A model generated the notes under the pieces. It did not search any database and had not been told where the DNA came from. It was given only the letters and a program-made list of their open reading frames with translations. Made by a program: the position numbers and the translations under genes. DNA of 64,000 bases, from the NCBI GenBank assembly GCA_021442155.1, contig CM038214.1, forward strand, positions 52,546,514 through 52,610,513. Direction: 5' to 3'. The number at the start of each line of letters is the position of its first letter. The stretch's first letter is position 1. Below are positions 12,060-24,739 of the stretch, one piece after another. This stretch comes from Cymbidium sinense (Eukaryota > Streptophyta > Magnoliopsida > Asparagales > Orchidaceae).

Positions 12060-12530
12060 CATATGTTGATTTGCATAAGTACGAATGTTAGTGGGTATAT
12101 TAGTCTGGACATTCTGGGAATACACGACTTTAAGTAGCCCCAAAGAAGGTTCCTACCTCACTCCCCTAGTGCAAAATAATGGCGATGTACCATTTGATTT
12201 CATTCTTATGCATCTTAACATTAGAATTTGGATAGAATTTTAATTCATTCACACAAATAAATTAATTAAACTAAATACAATTTTTGCATGATTTCCATTC
12301 TTATAGTTGTTTGTACACTCATATGTATTTAAGAATAGTGGGTATATCTAGTATGGAGATTCCAGGGATGCACGGCTTTAAGTTTCCCCAAAGAGGTTCC
12401 TACCTCACTCCCCTGGTGTAAAATAATAGTGAAGTACTTGCTTAGAACTTTCATACATTTGAATGTGTATTTAGCTAATGAATGAGAATCTTCTTTTTCT
12501 ATGAAAATCATTCATGCATCTTACAGTTAA
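12060..12530 (+). repeat. Duplicated ~250-bp unit inside LTR-A copy 2
   Basis: A block at 12091-12190 ('agtgggtatatta', 'ttcctacctcactcccct', 'aaaataatgg-gatgtac') recurs at 12339-12437 with about 80% identity by eye, spacing about 248 bases. I do not find this block in the other LTR-A copies, so it is either an insertion or a U3 variant special to this copy. The minus-strand ORF at 12329-12511 lies in the second unit and is not a gene. Confidence 0.7.
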
Positions 12531-13552
12531 GTGTGCCAAAAATATATTATATGCATAGATATGTTTCAGACTTAATCATGTGCATGCTACATACAATGAA
12601 AAGAAATGAACAAACATGTGTTGTGTGATAGTAATTAACTCCAATTAATCTCAAAATGTCTTTCTTATTGAATGACATTATTTAAAGTAACACAAAACTT
12701 AGGATTAATTAAAATATGTAATAAGTTATTCATTAAAGAGAATTAATTAATTAATATGCTTTAGATGTGGCTTAAGGTAGGGATAAAGAAGGGTGATCCT
12801 TTTTTTCTCTTTATAACACTTAGTTGTTATGTGTAAACCTAGTGAAACAAAAGAAAACATTAAGTAAAACTTACAAAAGTGAAATTATCCTTTATAATTA
12901 AATCCTTTCATACTTAGAAAATTTTAATAAAGCCTAGTCAAGGCATACCACACAAGCATTAACACACACATTAGAATTAAGTCACCACTTTTAGCCTTAT
13001 GTTAGGGCAGTGCATGGTTTGATATATATTTTATTTTATGATGTATTATTTTAGACTAGATCTTAGGGTGTATGTTTCATAGAATGGATGTTATGCCACT
13101 ATTATCCTAATCATGTTTTCTACATATGATTATGCTTAAGGGGCCACTGAAAAATAAATTTAAATGCTCTCTTTGTAGGTTGCTTAAGCCCCTAAGCATA
13201 ATCCAAGTTAGGACAAGTGGTCTTGGTTACCCATGTGCAAGGTGCTAAGTCCAAATTATAAATATAATTGCTTGGGTAAAATGTATGTTTAGTTAACCTC
13301 TATTTTACAAGTGTAGTTAAATTTACTCTTTCTATTTAAATGGAATTTTGCAATTTGGAATTAAGATTAGTGTTATGGAGGAATTAGGATGAGCATTGGC
13401 TAGAAACTATGTCATATGTGTCATGTGATGCCTTGAAATGAGCCAAATCAAAGAAGCAAAGAGGAAGAAAGAAGACACAAAAATTTAAAGAATATGAAGA
13501 TCTCCATAGCATGTATTCATCCTTAATTGTAATTATTCTTTTGTAATCCGGG

Positions 13553-13560
13553 TATATAAG
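13553..13560 (+). promoter_or_regulatory. LTR-A TATA box, copy 2
   Basis: TATATAAG followed by 'gatagagctcgg' and a T-rich tract. It occupies the same place as TATATAAG at 60637 in copy 6, which is followed by 'aggcgagctcgcc'. The shared 'agctcg' and position about 1.5 kb before the LTR end support a conserved U3/R border. It is inferred to be the LTR promoter core; activity is unknown. Confidence 0.6.
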
Positions 13561-15059
13561 GATAGAGCTCGGCTACCCTTTTTTTCTTTTTGGGTTGTAC
13601 AATGGTTCCCGACTGCACCAGCTTTTTATTCTTTTATGCTAGATATAAAATTGTTTGATGTTTTGTTTAGCTTGTGTATTTGCAATGACATGCCTTTTCG
13701 TAGTTTCTTTATAATTGGTGTTTATTGTATGGCCTGGATGCAATTAGGCTCTTACAAAAAAAATAAATTTTTACCCAACTACAATGCATAATTAAATTTC
13801 TAAATAACTCAAAACCTCACATAAAAGCCTAGGAATTAAATCAAGATAATTAAAAGATTTAGCAACCCCTTAGTTGTATGGTTATATGTCTAATTTCATG
13901 CATGCATCTTCTACCACTCTTGCAAAAATGAGGGCCTCCATTCTTGCACAAAAGGGAACCACTTGACCTATGAGAGCAACTCCTACTGACGAGCTTCACC
14001 CTCTTCTCTCTTGATTTGTCCCATAACTCATTTCAACATGCATTTAGGCATACAAAAATCCCAAAGACTTTATCAAAATGAAGTGTCAAAAAAATAAATA
14101 AAATTTGAAAATATTTTGCATTAAACTAAGTCATTACTCATACCACTCATGCTCTAGTCTCTTTAGGGAGTGGGTTTAAGTACTTTAGTCTCTCTATAAA
14201 TAATAAAAACCTAACTATCTTGCAAAATATATGACTTGGCCACATAGTTTTAAAGCGTATGAGGAGTTAGCTGCTTGCCACTCTAGGTAGCTATATTCCA
14301 ACAGTCAGATAGTTTATCCTCTCTTGTGGAGGTAAACCATATATCCATTTTTACTTAGATTTAGGACGTGCTTTGGTCCTCACTAAAGCTCCCTAAATTT
14401 ATGATTTGAGGTTGTTATTTCCTTCATACAACAAACATAAATCCTCACCTCTTAAGCATTTTCACAATCTTGTGTTGTGAGATTATAAGTCTTAGCTTTC
14501 AAATAAAATTCCAATTCAAACATATAATTCTCCTCAATTTCAAACATATAAAGCCCAACCATAGGATAGATTAGAATGCTTACTAGGTTTTATAGTATTA
14601 TGAGAATTCCTTACTCATCTTTCTTTGGCTTTGATAATAAGTCTCTCATTTTTTATCTATCCAGAATGATTTTCCAAACATAACCAATTTATTGATAGTC
14701 CTATCTTTGAAATCATCGAGACAACAATTGTCTACTTTAATCGAGAGTATTCCTAAGAACTCACCTTCTTTAGGATATAATTAACTATTGGGGCTTGTCC
14801 CCATAAGGAACTTTAGAACTTGATTTAAATAAACCCTGCTTTATTCATCCATATAAAGTAAAGAAAAATCTCTAGTATATTTGAAAACCCACCATGCTTT
14901 AGGAGTATTTATTTGGTGGGAAGGTCTATTGTAGGGTGGTGATTTCTATCTTTTGAGATAGTGCACATATCCTTGATGTTGTGCCCGATCACCTCAATAA
15001 GTACACCCTCAGATCTACGTGGTGCCCCCCATACACATTAATCAAAAACAAACACCACA

Positions 15060-15950
15060 CCGGCCAAAATTTACTTTCAAAAATGGATTTAATAAAAAAA
15101 GGGAGAGTTATTAATTTAAGGTTCATTTGAATTTAAATTTAAAATAACCCAAAATAATTTAATTAAATTCCAAAAATTTAAATTAAATCAAGCTTGGGGA
15201 ATTCAAAACATTTCATAAAAGATTAGATTTAATTTAGCATGCATATGGCATGAATTATGTAATTTAAATTCAAAATAATTCAGTTTAAAAAATTCAAATT
15301 AATGAATTTTAAAATATAAAAAATGAGGGAATTTTTTATTGAAAATATTTTGAATAAATCTCACATGATTTATTAGCCAAAATTCGATGAAAAATTCTGT
15401 TAAATCATTATAAGGATGATGAGGATGATTGGAGAGAGAAAATGAAATAATAGGAGAACTAAGATATAATAAAAAGAAAATTCTAGAATAATTTAATTTT
15501 CATGCAATAAATATATGAACAAAAATTTTGATTAAGAATGGAAATGATCTAGTAAAATATAAACTTAATTTATCTTGCTTGAAGACTCATTGAATGGAAC
15601 TTACCTTATGCACTTTCATATTATCCAAAAAAGATAATTCAAGAAATAATTACAATTATGAGATGTAAAAAATATGAATAGTTTTTAGATGAATTATGTT
15701 GACGTAAATGAATCATTTACTTTATTTAATTGAGCTTTTTATTTTTCTTAATATTTTGAATCCTAGAAACATTCTCAACCAATTCAAGCCCAATAGCTTT
15801 AGCCTTCTGAATTGACTGAAGAATCTAGAGTTGAATAATTTTCTTGTAACACTTGAATTTAAATTAATTAGTAGCATTTGAGCAAAATCAAACTCAATGA
15901 GTTGGGACTCATGAAGTTAATAATTTTAAGCACAACCCTTGCAGAAATTA
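15060..15950 (-). mobile_element. Copia-type LTR, U3 side (minus strand), right of LTR-A copy 2
   Basis: AT-rich, non-coding. It aligns with 62480-63270: shared runs include 'atggattt', 'atttaatttagca-gca-atggca', 'ttatccaaaaa' and 'tttttatttgtctta'. In both places the similarity begins at different distances from the LTR-A insertion, so this is flanking target DNA and not LTR-A. It is read as the U3 half of the minus-strand copia LTR at 5420-7458. The far end near 15950 is where LTR-A copy 3 starts abruptly. Confidence 0.45.
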
Positions 15951-18900
15951 GTATTTGTCTAAAAAGGATCACCCTAACAACTAGACAAGTGGGCAAAAAA
16001 TTCTAGCCATCCAGTCTAAAACATTAAACCAGAAAATAAACAAAAATTTTACATCATAAAACATCATAGATCATTGGCCTAACCTAAGTCTAACATTAGT
16101 GACCTAACAATCTAGTGTGTGAGAAAATGGGCTTGTGTGGTATGACTCTACTAGACCTTTTAGGTTCAAGTCTTGATTTAAATTTTAATCTTTCACTTTT
16201 CATAATTTTGCTTCATAGGTACATGCCATTGTTAAACCAAAAGTTTTAAGGTATAAAGACCTCCTTTAGACCTATAGCCCTGCAACCTTGAGTGTCCTAA
16301 CTATATACCATATGATTGCTAGTTCTAAAAAATTTTATTTTCATTTATTTTATTTCTTTTATTTTATTCTTAGAATTTGTTCAATTTTATATTAGGTGGT
16401 TTCAATTTAAGTAATTTAATTTATTTATAAGTTTATTTCCATTTTTAGTCTTACTTTTTTGTTTAAGTGAAATTAAGATTTTAATGAATGAAGAATAAAA
16501 TAAATTCTGGTTTGGGTAGAACCTATTCTACTCAATTATCCTCAATTCTAATATAATGAAATATCCATCCATTCTAAGGGTCAAACTAAGATCCTCAGTA
16601 TTTTAATTAGTTGCTTTTGAATTGATTTAAATGGTTTGTTTTAAATTGGGTTTGATGTAAATAATCTTTTAATTTTCTTTTAAGATTTCAAGTTTCTTTT
16701 AATATTTAAAGTTTATGTTATTATGATTTTGAAGATCTAATTTTATTCCTTTTCTTTTATCTTGATTAATGTTTCTTTAGTTTGATTTATTACTTTTATT
16801 TAAAATTTAAAATGTTTCTTTAAATATTAATAAAAGTTGATTTATCATGGTTAAGTTTAATGCAATTTTTATTATAGTTTATTTCCCTTTCTAGTGTTTT
16901 AATTCATTTTATGTTATTATATTTTCTTTTATAACTTAGCTTTACGTTTGATTTTATGTTTGTTTTTGAATTGTTTAATTTATTTGATTGAATTAATTTC
17001 ACTCATTAGTTTTATCAGTTTTAAGTGATAAGGTAATTTAAATTTATTTTTGATTAAAAGTTGATTAGAAGTTGTGATTTCATTATTAAGTGATTCATTA
17101 TGCAACAATTTTGTAACTTAAGATGAGTTATTAACTTATGTATTTATACTTCATCATATGTGTTAAGTTTAATGAAATATTACTTGTTAAAGTTTCATTA
17201 TTTAGTTTAATTCCCTTAAGGTAAGATTTTGTTTATCAATCATAACTTAGGAAACTTAGGCTACATTGGGCACCAAATCTAACCTAGTCCATTTTAACTT
17301 TTAGGTTATTTAGATTAAATGATTTAATTAATCACCTTTTATTTGCCATTAAAATTATCAATATTTCTAAACAAAAAATGGACTTAAAGTAGTTTTAATA
17401 TCAATAATTTTCTTGATTTAGGTATAAAGTTTATAAGTTGAATAATTTTGATTTTGATTAGTCAATTGATTTATTATAGTTTAACAAAATAGATTACTTA
17501 AGGTTTGTTTGAATTTTTATGTTCTTAATCACTTTATTAATGCTTAAACGCATAATTAATTAAGCTCGTTAACTTCAAAGGGTTAAGAAAATTTTCTTAT
17601 GTTTTATGATGTTAATGAAAATATTTAAATTTGGCTTTATAAACATTTATAATTTATGTAATTTTCTAATTTAGAATTTCATTTAAATTGACCTAAGGAT
17701 TGAAAATTCAACAACTTCTAATCTAGAGGTTATTTTTCCTTAAAATGTTTATGATAAGTGGGATTCCTTTCCAATTTAAGTTCCTTAAAGTTTCACTTTT
17801 ATTAGATGTGTAATTTAAGACTAATTAGGGTTTTAGTTAAGTCAATAAAATCTAAATTAAGCTTTAATTAGAATAAATTAATTAAGGGTTTTAATATTAT
17901 TAAATTTTTTTCTAGAAGATAAATCCATAGTTGTTTTATTTAGTTTTTTTCGAGTTTTGGTTAATTTATTTTGATTTTTTGAACTTCAGTTCAATTAATT
18001 GAATTAATTAATGCATTTAATCCCTAATTAAGGTCATTTCAGGGATTATGAGGTCTTAGTGAGTTTTATGATGTTTTAAGATTCATTGGTGTTCCTTGTG
18101 ATGATTTGAACTAATTCCATATTTTTATATTTTTTTTTATTAATATTAATTTATTTTATTAAATTAAGGTTTACGGCTTGAAAATTTAAATCTATGAATT
18201 TACTTCCAATAAATCCTGAGAAATTTATCTAAGGTTTGTTTTAACGTTAGTTTCAATTCCTTAAAATTTTAAATTGATTAGATGAATGATTTGGGTTTAA
18301 TTATTTTCAATTAAACTCAAAATAAATTAAAATATCTAATAAAATATAAGGATTTTGAATTTAATAAATTGTCCTCACTAAGATAAATCCATAAATCCAT
18401 TATTTGCATTTTTTTTAGTTCAGTATTTTATTTCTATGATTTTTTTAAAAGTTTTTTAGAATTTTTTACAATTTTTGAAATATAGAAAATAAATTTTTTC
18501 ATTTTAAAATAGTCGGCATTGCATGGGGCTCACACAACATTGTTTGTCCCATGGCGCTATGTTGTTGGGCCAGCTAGATCCACATGGATCTAGCTAAAAA
18601 AGTAGCGAAGATCACAGGTTTGTCTACGGTGATCTGATCAAAGATCAAATAATCAAGATTTAATCTTTCATTCTTTATGGGATTTAAATCAAATCATGCA
18701 TCTAGATCAGAGCCATCTATTCAAAATAGAAGGAATAGACAACACATTTTGTCCTTGCTCTCCTCGATGATAATAACAGGCTATCCACATTCCAAAGCTA
18801 AAATCTGATGAACCAAAGAAAATTTTAATGTATTTTTGTTTGGAAAATGATCAATACTTCATTTTGAACACATCTATATGGTTAAATCTCACTTGAGATC

Positions 18901-19436
18901 AAATTTATTTCATAAAGGACCAAACTAAATTCTATAAGAGGTCAGGTTTGAGGGATACCTTGCTGACGTAGATCCTTAATGGTGAGGACGACACTTCGAG
19001 CACCTTCAACATGTCAAGATGAAATTATCAATGTAGTTGGGTGCCTTTCCTTCATATGGACTAGTGTGGAGACCAAGCACCAATACAAATCCATTGGCCT
19101 TGGTGATTCCTCAATTCCTCGGGATCAAGGGCTTTATGTGAAGGACTGATTGAACTCACCATACACCCTATAACATGTGAGGAAGGCTAATTATGAGGGA
19201 GAGATGTATCTCCCATGATTCTATAATTAGTTGTTCTCTATGCCGTTAGCTTTGGCCAGTTTCTGGCCTACCGGCAATGAGAACCTTGGAGAGTTGTTCA
19301 ATTCACCCTCTCTTTTCCTCCTTAGTATGTTTTTATGCTTGGGCTTAGGAGAGGAAGTCTTAATCTTCCTTATTTGTGCTTCGCTGAAGCCTTCTATGGA
19401 GGATGTTGTCTTAATGAGCCTCAATCCGATCAATTT

Positions 19437-21473
19437 TGATGATAACAAACTAATGCTTGGATGTTCTAATGAATGTTTTTATGTATTTCAGATATATCAA
19501 TTGCTAATTATATATCCAATACATCTCATAATATGTTTGAGGAAATTGCAAGAGTAGAAGAATAAAAGATAGATCAAATTGGATAAATGAAGCTCAAAAT
19601 ATAATATTTTAGGTTATATGCATTTATTCATTGGCATGAATTAATTTTCTTTAACATATTATAAATCTCTATCAAATTAACATTCAATTATATGTTTCAT
19701 ACATAGCATTTGAATTGTCAAAATAATAAATGATAATGACTATTAAGTGTAATTATTTTACTTACTCAACATAATTAAATATTTTAATTTAGTTTGATGG
19801 TTATATGATAACTAACATTTGTATGATTATATATAAATTATATCATAATATTTAAATGTCACATGTCAAAATTAACAAAAATATATGAAATTTTGTATTT
19901 TAGCCAAAGTCATTTTATAATCAAGGAATTTATATCTAATTTCATCTCCAATGGATTCCTTGGATTTTTTCCTTTAATTTGATAGGTCACATGATGACGT
20001 TTGATTAAAATTGAATTTATTATGACTTTTGAAACTGCATGCTACATGCTTTGAATATATTAAGAGCCATATTTGATTATTTTGACTTGCCCATGTGAAT
20101 AGCTGAATTTTGACCGCCAAATTTAATATTTATTTAATATAAATTATATTTTTATTGAATAAGTATTATTTGATGATAGCATGAGGTTAAAATAATATAT
20201 TTTTTTGAAATAATTTAAATTGACCTTCTTGCCTATAAATAGCCCTCATTGTCTTCATGAAAGCATTCCTCATTTGAAATGCAAAATCCCTCCATCAAAT
20301 CTAAGAGAAAATTTCTTAAATTTTCCTTCCAAGTGTTCTCCAAATATTGCATGATCAAATCCTTGGTTTGCTTCAACATCTTCAACAAAGCAAGCTTTCT
20401 CAAATTACTTGAGTTTGTTTTCTTGATCTTAATCCTTTTAGTTGTTCATGCTATTTTCACCATCTATTTATTCTTTCCAGCTTATATTTTTGGTGGATTA
20501 GTCTTTGGACATTGTTTTCACATCAAAGTTTCTTAATCATCTTTTATGAAAACTCTTGTGATAGTTTGTAGATCTATTTCAACTTGTTGAAATTTTAACT
20601 TCCTACAATTTTCTTGGTTTCTTGAAATATTTCTCCATTAATCTCATTTTGAAAGATAATTTATTCTTAAATATATTTTAGAAGTATATTTTAAGCATTT
20701 TAAATTAAATTATTATGCTGAAATTATTTTCATATTTGCTAGATCCCTCTTTTTAATTAAAAGCTTACTAGCCTACTTAGATCTATCATATACTCATTTT
20801 ATTTAAGTATTTTGTGATCATTAGCTTTAATTAAAATAATCTTTTTGGTTAAAATAAAACAAATTATTCCTTGCTAAAATTTATTTTATTGTGCAAAAGA
20901 ATATTGTGAATTTATTTTGAAATAATTTTTATATTAGTCTACAAATTGTAATAACATAAACATCTTAGTAAAATCACTTTAAGATATTTATGTTATTATT
21001 TCTTATCAATATTAAGTGAGCATTTTATCTTGCCAAAATTTTTTTAAGTGATCATTTGTAAGTTGTGAGATCATTTTTGAATTGGATAGCTTGGTATATT
21101 TGTGAGAGATTTATTTATCAAAATTTATTATTTTATATTTTTCTTTTTTTGTTTTTTATATTAGTTGTACTCATTAAGATACATATTATTGAATTGTACT
21201 CACCCCATTATTGAGAGTACTATTTGTATGCTATTTTGCATTTAGTGGATTCAAATGGGTGATTAATTTATTATACAACCATGAAAAAATTGTGTGCCTA
21301 TTGTCTCTCTTTACTTTACTATATTTTTATTTTTTTGGCATCAAGAATTATATCTTATCATTATAAAATCAAAAATTATTTTTCTATTTAAAAATTAAGA
21401 TTTAAGTTTTAAAATTTTTAATATCGCCCAATTCCCTACCCCCCCTCTTGGGTGCTATAGTGACTCATAGAGA
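19437..21473 (+). mobile_element. SIRE-like copia solo LTR nested in LTR-A copy 3
   Basis: It starts TGATGATAACAAAC, as many plant copia LTRs do, and has a TATA box at 20234. It ends near 'accccccctcttgggtgct' (21438-21456), the C-run typical of the 3' end of SIRE-like LTRs. The flanks carry an exact aattt direct repeat (19432-19436 and 21474-21478), a plausible 5-bp target duplication. Length is 2.04 kb. The last two bases read GA where CA is expected, so the right edge is uncertain by a few bases. The 85-residue frame at 20279-20536 starts 37 bases after the TATA box, in the R region, and is not a gene. It is younger than the LTR-A copy that contains it. Confidence 0.65.
20234..20242 (+). 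promoter_or_regulatory. TATA box of the SIRE-like solo LTR
   Basis: TATAAATAG preceded by 'ttgcc' and followed by 'ccctcattgtcttcatga', an arrangement usual for copia LTR promoters. Transcription would start about 30 bases downstream. Confidence 0.65.
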
Positions 21474-21925
21474 AATTTGGGATTTCTGGAATATAGTCGC
21501 TGGTAGTGAGAGCTTTGGGTAAGGGATCTATTTGATCTTCATCTCAATTTGTTGGGATAGATCAAATCTTGAGAGGATTCTCCTTTTCTCTTTGTTTTGG
21601 TTCGTGACATCTTTATGGAGTTTGATTTTTCATGGTGATTTTAAGCATAAGTAGGATAATTGGGTTAACCATCCTAATTACCATAGTCTAAGTTTAGTTG
21701 GATTTAAGTTTCAATTATAATGTGTTTGATTCAGTCATTTGTTTCTATTTGAGTTTGGTTTAGGTCCACCTAATCCTATTAGGTTAGATTAAACCTTGAA
21801 AAGATTCATGAGGTCACCAAGTATAGTGTCCTCAATGCCTAATCAAGAGGCTTCTAATCTAGGATTAGGTATCTTACTTACCAATTTTATAAATGATGTT
21901 AACCTCATCTAAAATAAGGTCAACA

Positions 21926-22270
21926 ATATTATCTACAATTAGTTATACATTGGGTAGTGGAAAGTCATCTTTTGGGCATGCTTTATTTAGGTCTTTGAAG
22001 TTAATGCAAGCATAGATTTTCCTATTTGGGGAATCTAGTTAGCATAATTCTCTTCCTTGACAATGAATCTTGCTTCAATGAGCTTTTTTGATTTCAGTTA
22101 TTACTTATTCTTCAATTTTTAATTGCATTCACCTTAATGCTTGCTTTATAGATTCTACATCAAGTTAAATGATAAGCTTCCATACATCTAGATCTAGAGA
22201 TAAGCCTCGCATTTCAGTGTAATTCCATGTGAAATAGTCTTTGTGTTAGCAGAGTAGTGCTTTAACTCTT
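21926..22270 (-). pseudogene. Tat/Ogre-like reverse transcriptase, N-terminal part
   Basis: On the minus strand, 22260-22190 resembles the 'KDCFAWNYTEMPGL' entry block of gypsy RT (here HKDYFTWNYTEMRGL-like, with a frameshift), and 22000-21953 reads FKDLNKACPKDDFPLP, the first conserved RT block. The frame then runs PLPNV, a stop, LIVDN and ends at the LTR-A junction, where intact elements continue D(A/N)T(A/S)G. The catalytic YxDD part is absent because the sequence is interrupted. Several stops are present. Confidence 0.8.
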
Positions 22271-23254
22271 CTATTTTTTTGATATAAGGTCATCAAAGGT
22301 TGGCCTATGTTCTTCTTTAGTACTATTGTTGATTTCTTGAAGTTCATTAATAGTGGTTTGATTGCATTCTTCAAATTCTTTTTGGGCTTTTTTGAGGTCA
22401 ATTATTAGTTCCTCTTTGAATATGTTCTCATTTTCATGTAAAACATCCCTTCATTTATCTATATTATCCAAAAAGAATTCTTCTTCATAGGATATGGCAT
22501 AGCATGAGCTCATTGTAAGAAATGTTGAAGGAATATATTCCAATCCCCATGTGATGAATTTTCCATATCTTATGAAATTTTGGACACCATCCCTTCACTA
22601 AAGCCTTCTGAACAATCAGATTTGTATATTTATTTGTGTAGGTTGAACATTATTCTTAATCAACTCCTTTAGGGTCAATGAGATTTATTGAGGAATAATA
22701 ATTGAAATGTCTTCTTCCTCAAAATCATCTTCTTCAAATAGTTCTTGCATGGGATTTGCGATTCACTCTTCAGTTTGTAGGAAAGGATCTTGCGTTGCTT
22801 GTAACCCTTTATAGGAGGGACATAAAAAGTTTTCAACTATTTTATTTCTTCTTTCCTTGAAGTTGTTAAGGCTTTTATATGTGCACTTAGTATTATAGTT
22901 ATTTTCATGGCCTTGATGGAAATTTGGGACTCGGGTACCCTTATTAGGGAAACATTAGTTTTTTCTAATCATTTTACCACATTATTATTACAACTTCTTC
23001 TTTCTTTCAGCTAGTTAAGTCTTTCTTAGGTTGATAAAGTGCTAACTCCACTTCATCATTCTTAGTATTGCGACTAAGGTGAGAAATTACCTTGGGTTGC
23101 TTTGACTTATTGGTACTTTTACTTTTTGAATTATCACCTTTCAACATTAGTTTGATAAGTGGAGCCACTTGATTTTAGGAATTGACTTCCCCTTCTTTCT
23201 TAGGCATGATGTACTTAGCATTATCATAGATTTTGATCTCATGTACCAAGAATG

Positions 23255-23615
23255 GATTCATGTAACCATCAATTCAATGCTCTTCACCATTCTGAGTATA
23301 CTTCATATATTGATGGAGAGTTGAAGGTTCTATGACATATTCATGAATTCACAGCCTATCGAAGAGTTCTTTGTATGTAACTTTCACTTCGACCATATGA
23401 AATTTAGCTTTTGTATACAGTTCCCGGAAGCATAAAGGCAAGATAATGGATCCTAAGGTTTATTGTCCTTATTCATTGAATCCCTATAAGAATACTATAC
23501 TTTTATCTAGATAGTGAGCATCTAAAGCTAATGCTCAGAGTATCTTGGCTATTAAAAGATTGATCAAAGCACCTAGGTCGATCAATATCTTTGTTATGTA
23601 AGTTGAATTATTTTA
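23255..23615 (-). pseudogene. Tat/Ogre-like retropepsin (aspartic protease) relic
   Basis: Minus-strand translation gives IDLGALINLL at the active-site position (family: VDNGSA.NLLP or D-[ST]-G), then ALALDAHYLDKS, SIILPLCFRELYTKAKFHM, TYKELFDRL, IHEYVIEPSTLHQYMKY and NGEEH.IDGYMNPF. This run matches the long, distinctive Tat/Ogre protease pattern almost block for block. It has only a few stops, so it is the best preserved piece of this element. The protease would cleave the Gag-Pol polyprotein in the particle. The D-L-G in place of D-[ST]-G would be inactive. Confidence 0.82.
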
Positions 23616-24739
23616 GCTTGACATAAAGGGGTTGATTATGCTTATCTCTAAGAATAGGTCATCATCATAGAATGTGATGGTTACTAATTTTTTGTAAGTT
23701 AAGTCTTTTTTCATTCTCTCTTCAGCAGAGAATGCTACATATTATTCTAGATTTTACAAGATTTTAATTAATGTCTCATGTATATCTTTGGATAACATGA
23801 GAGAATCATAGATAATTAGTAAGGTTGAGAGCTTATGTAAATGTGCCAAAACATTATAGTCTACTCTTATTTTAGTAGACATTTGAGGTTTAGTTGGCGG
23901 TGGAGGTAAGACATTTTCATCAATTTGAATTTTTTAGCCATTATCATTGCTTTCCATTGTGGAGGCAGAGAATTTCATTTTTTGCTCTTTAATTGGAATT
24001 GAATTACTTCTTTTGTCTGATATTTTTTATAAGAAGAAGTCTATGAATTTTTTATTTCTTCAAAATTTTGATATTTTTCAGGATTATTAAAGCTACTACC
24101 TAACTAGGACACAACTTATTTGATCTCCATTAAACTTCCTTTCGATAGGCTTTTGATTGAGAAAGCATAGTTCTCCCTCAGAGTAGAAGTGGCAATCATA
24201 TGACATGCCTCTATTTGGGTTTGAAGATTAGAATTTTCAAGAATGTTTATGACTCAACATGTTTGTTTTAAAACCTCATCTTTGGGATTTCTTGTGTCAA
24301 GCTATAAGTGATGCATATATTCTTCTTGTTTAATTGGCCTTCGAAGAGGTTATTCATATTCCTCTACAAAGTCAATCATTTTTTTGTGTATGAGACTTTG
24401 GTTTTCTAGATTTTCTCTTTTTATTTGATTTGCAAAACTTTGATGAAGAAGAATGATTGATTTTCATCTACTTCTTTATATTATATAAAAATTTCCCCTA
24501 TTGTGGAAGAGCTTTCTTGGATCAATTTTAGGTTCTAATAAATTCTTCCATGAGATGCCTTCTGAAGCTAGAAGGCTATTGATCATTTATTTATTCTTTT
24601 TTTTAGATGAAATTAACCCAACCATCTTCTTCTTCTTCCTATGTTTATAGAGCTTTGCCCTTATCATTATTTATATTCTGAGTCCCAGTTAGCTCAGTAT
24701 CTTTATCTTTTGCATTCTGGATTGACTATGATGTAGCAA

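Larger units (their letters stand above)
7459..15059 (+). mobile_element. LTR-A copy 2, full length 7.6 kb
   Basis: The start is set at AGTTGACCTCAC (family TGTTGACC, first base mutated). The end is set at AAACACCACA, which matches the reverse complement of the starts of copies 4, 5 and 7 (TGTGGTGTT). Flanking pentamers are gtggc (7454-7458) and ccggc (15060-15064), a weak 3/5 target duplication. Order along the element: terminal hairpin at 7466-7478, a 'cctaag' block to 7660, a TTGAC-rich part to about 9260, a GC-richer stretch (9240-10330) with 'gatcggacggtc', a long AT-rich part, a TATA box at 13553, and a conserved 3' part (14720-15059) with 'tttaatcgagagtattc'. No gag or pol lies inside, so this is an LTR without an internal region. 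The ORF at 9277-9498 is within this non-coding DNA. Confidence 0.75.
15955..21925 (-). mobile_element. LTR-A copy 3, truncated at its U5 end, with nested LTR
   Basis: It begins inside the family sequence: 15960-16170 ('attctagccatccagtct', 'gtgacctaacaatctagtgtgtg') matches 35160-35340 and 49170-49300, and the reverse complement of 60020-60080. About 1.5 kb of R/U5 that copies 4 and 5 have is missing. It ends at 21925 with GGTCAACA, the best preserved family terminus. Just inside, an imperfect hairpin (CCTCAT/ATAAGG, one mismatch) is visible. A SIRE-like solo LTR at 19437-21473 splits it. Its 21925 end lies inside a minus-strand RT frame, directly after PLPNV..LIVDN. The matching other half of that RT is not found at the 15955 side, which fits a deletion or rearrangement there. 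Confidence 0.7.

Noticed and set aside
19231..19557. Two overlapping ORFs on opposite strands at 19227-19557
   Set aside because: They cross the left edge of the SIRE-like solo LTR at 19437, so neither existed as one unit before the insertion.
20279..20536. 85-codon ORF with a hydrophobic C-terminal half
   Set aside because: It starts 37 bases after the TATA box of the SIRE-like solo LTR, in R/U5, where short chance ORFs are common. No family features.
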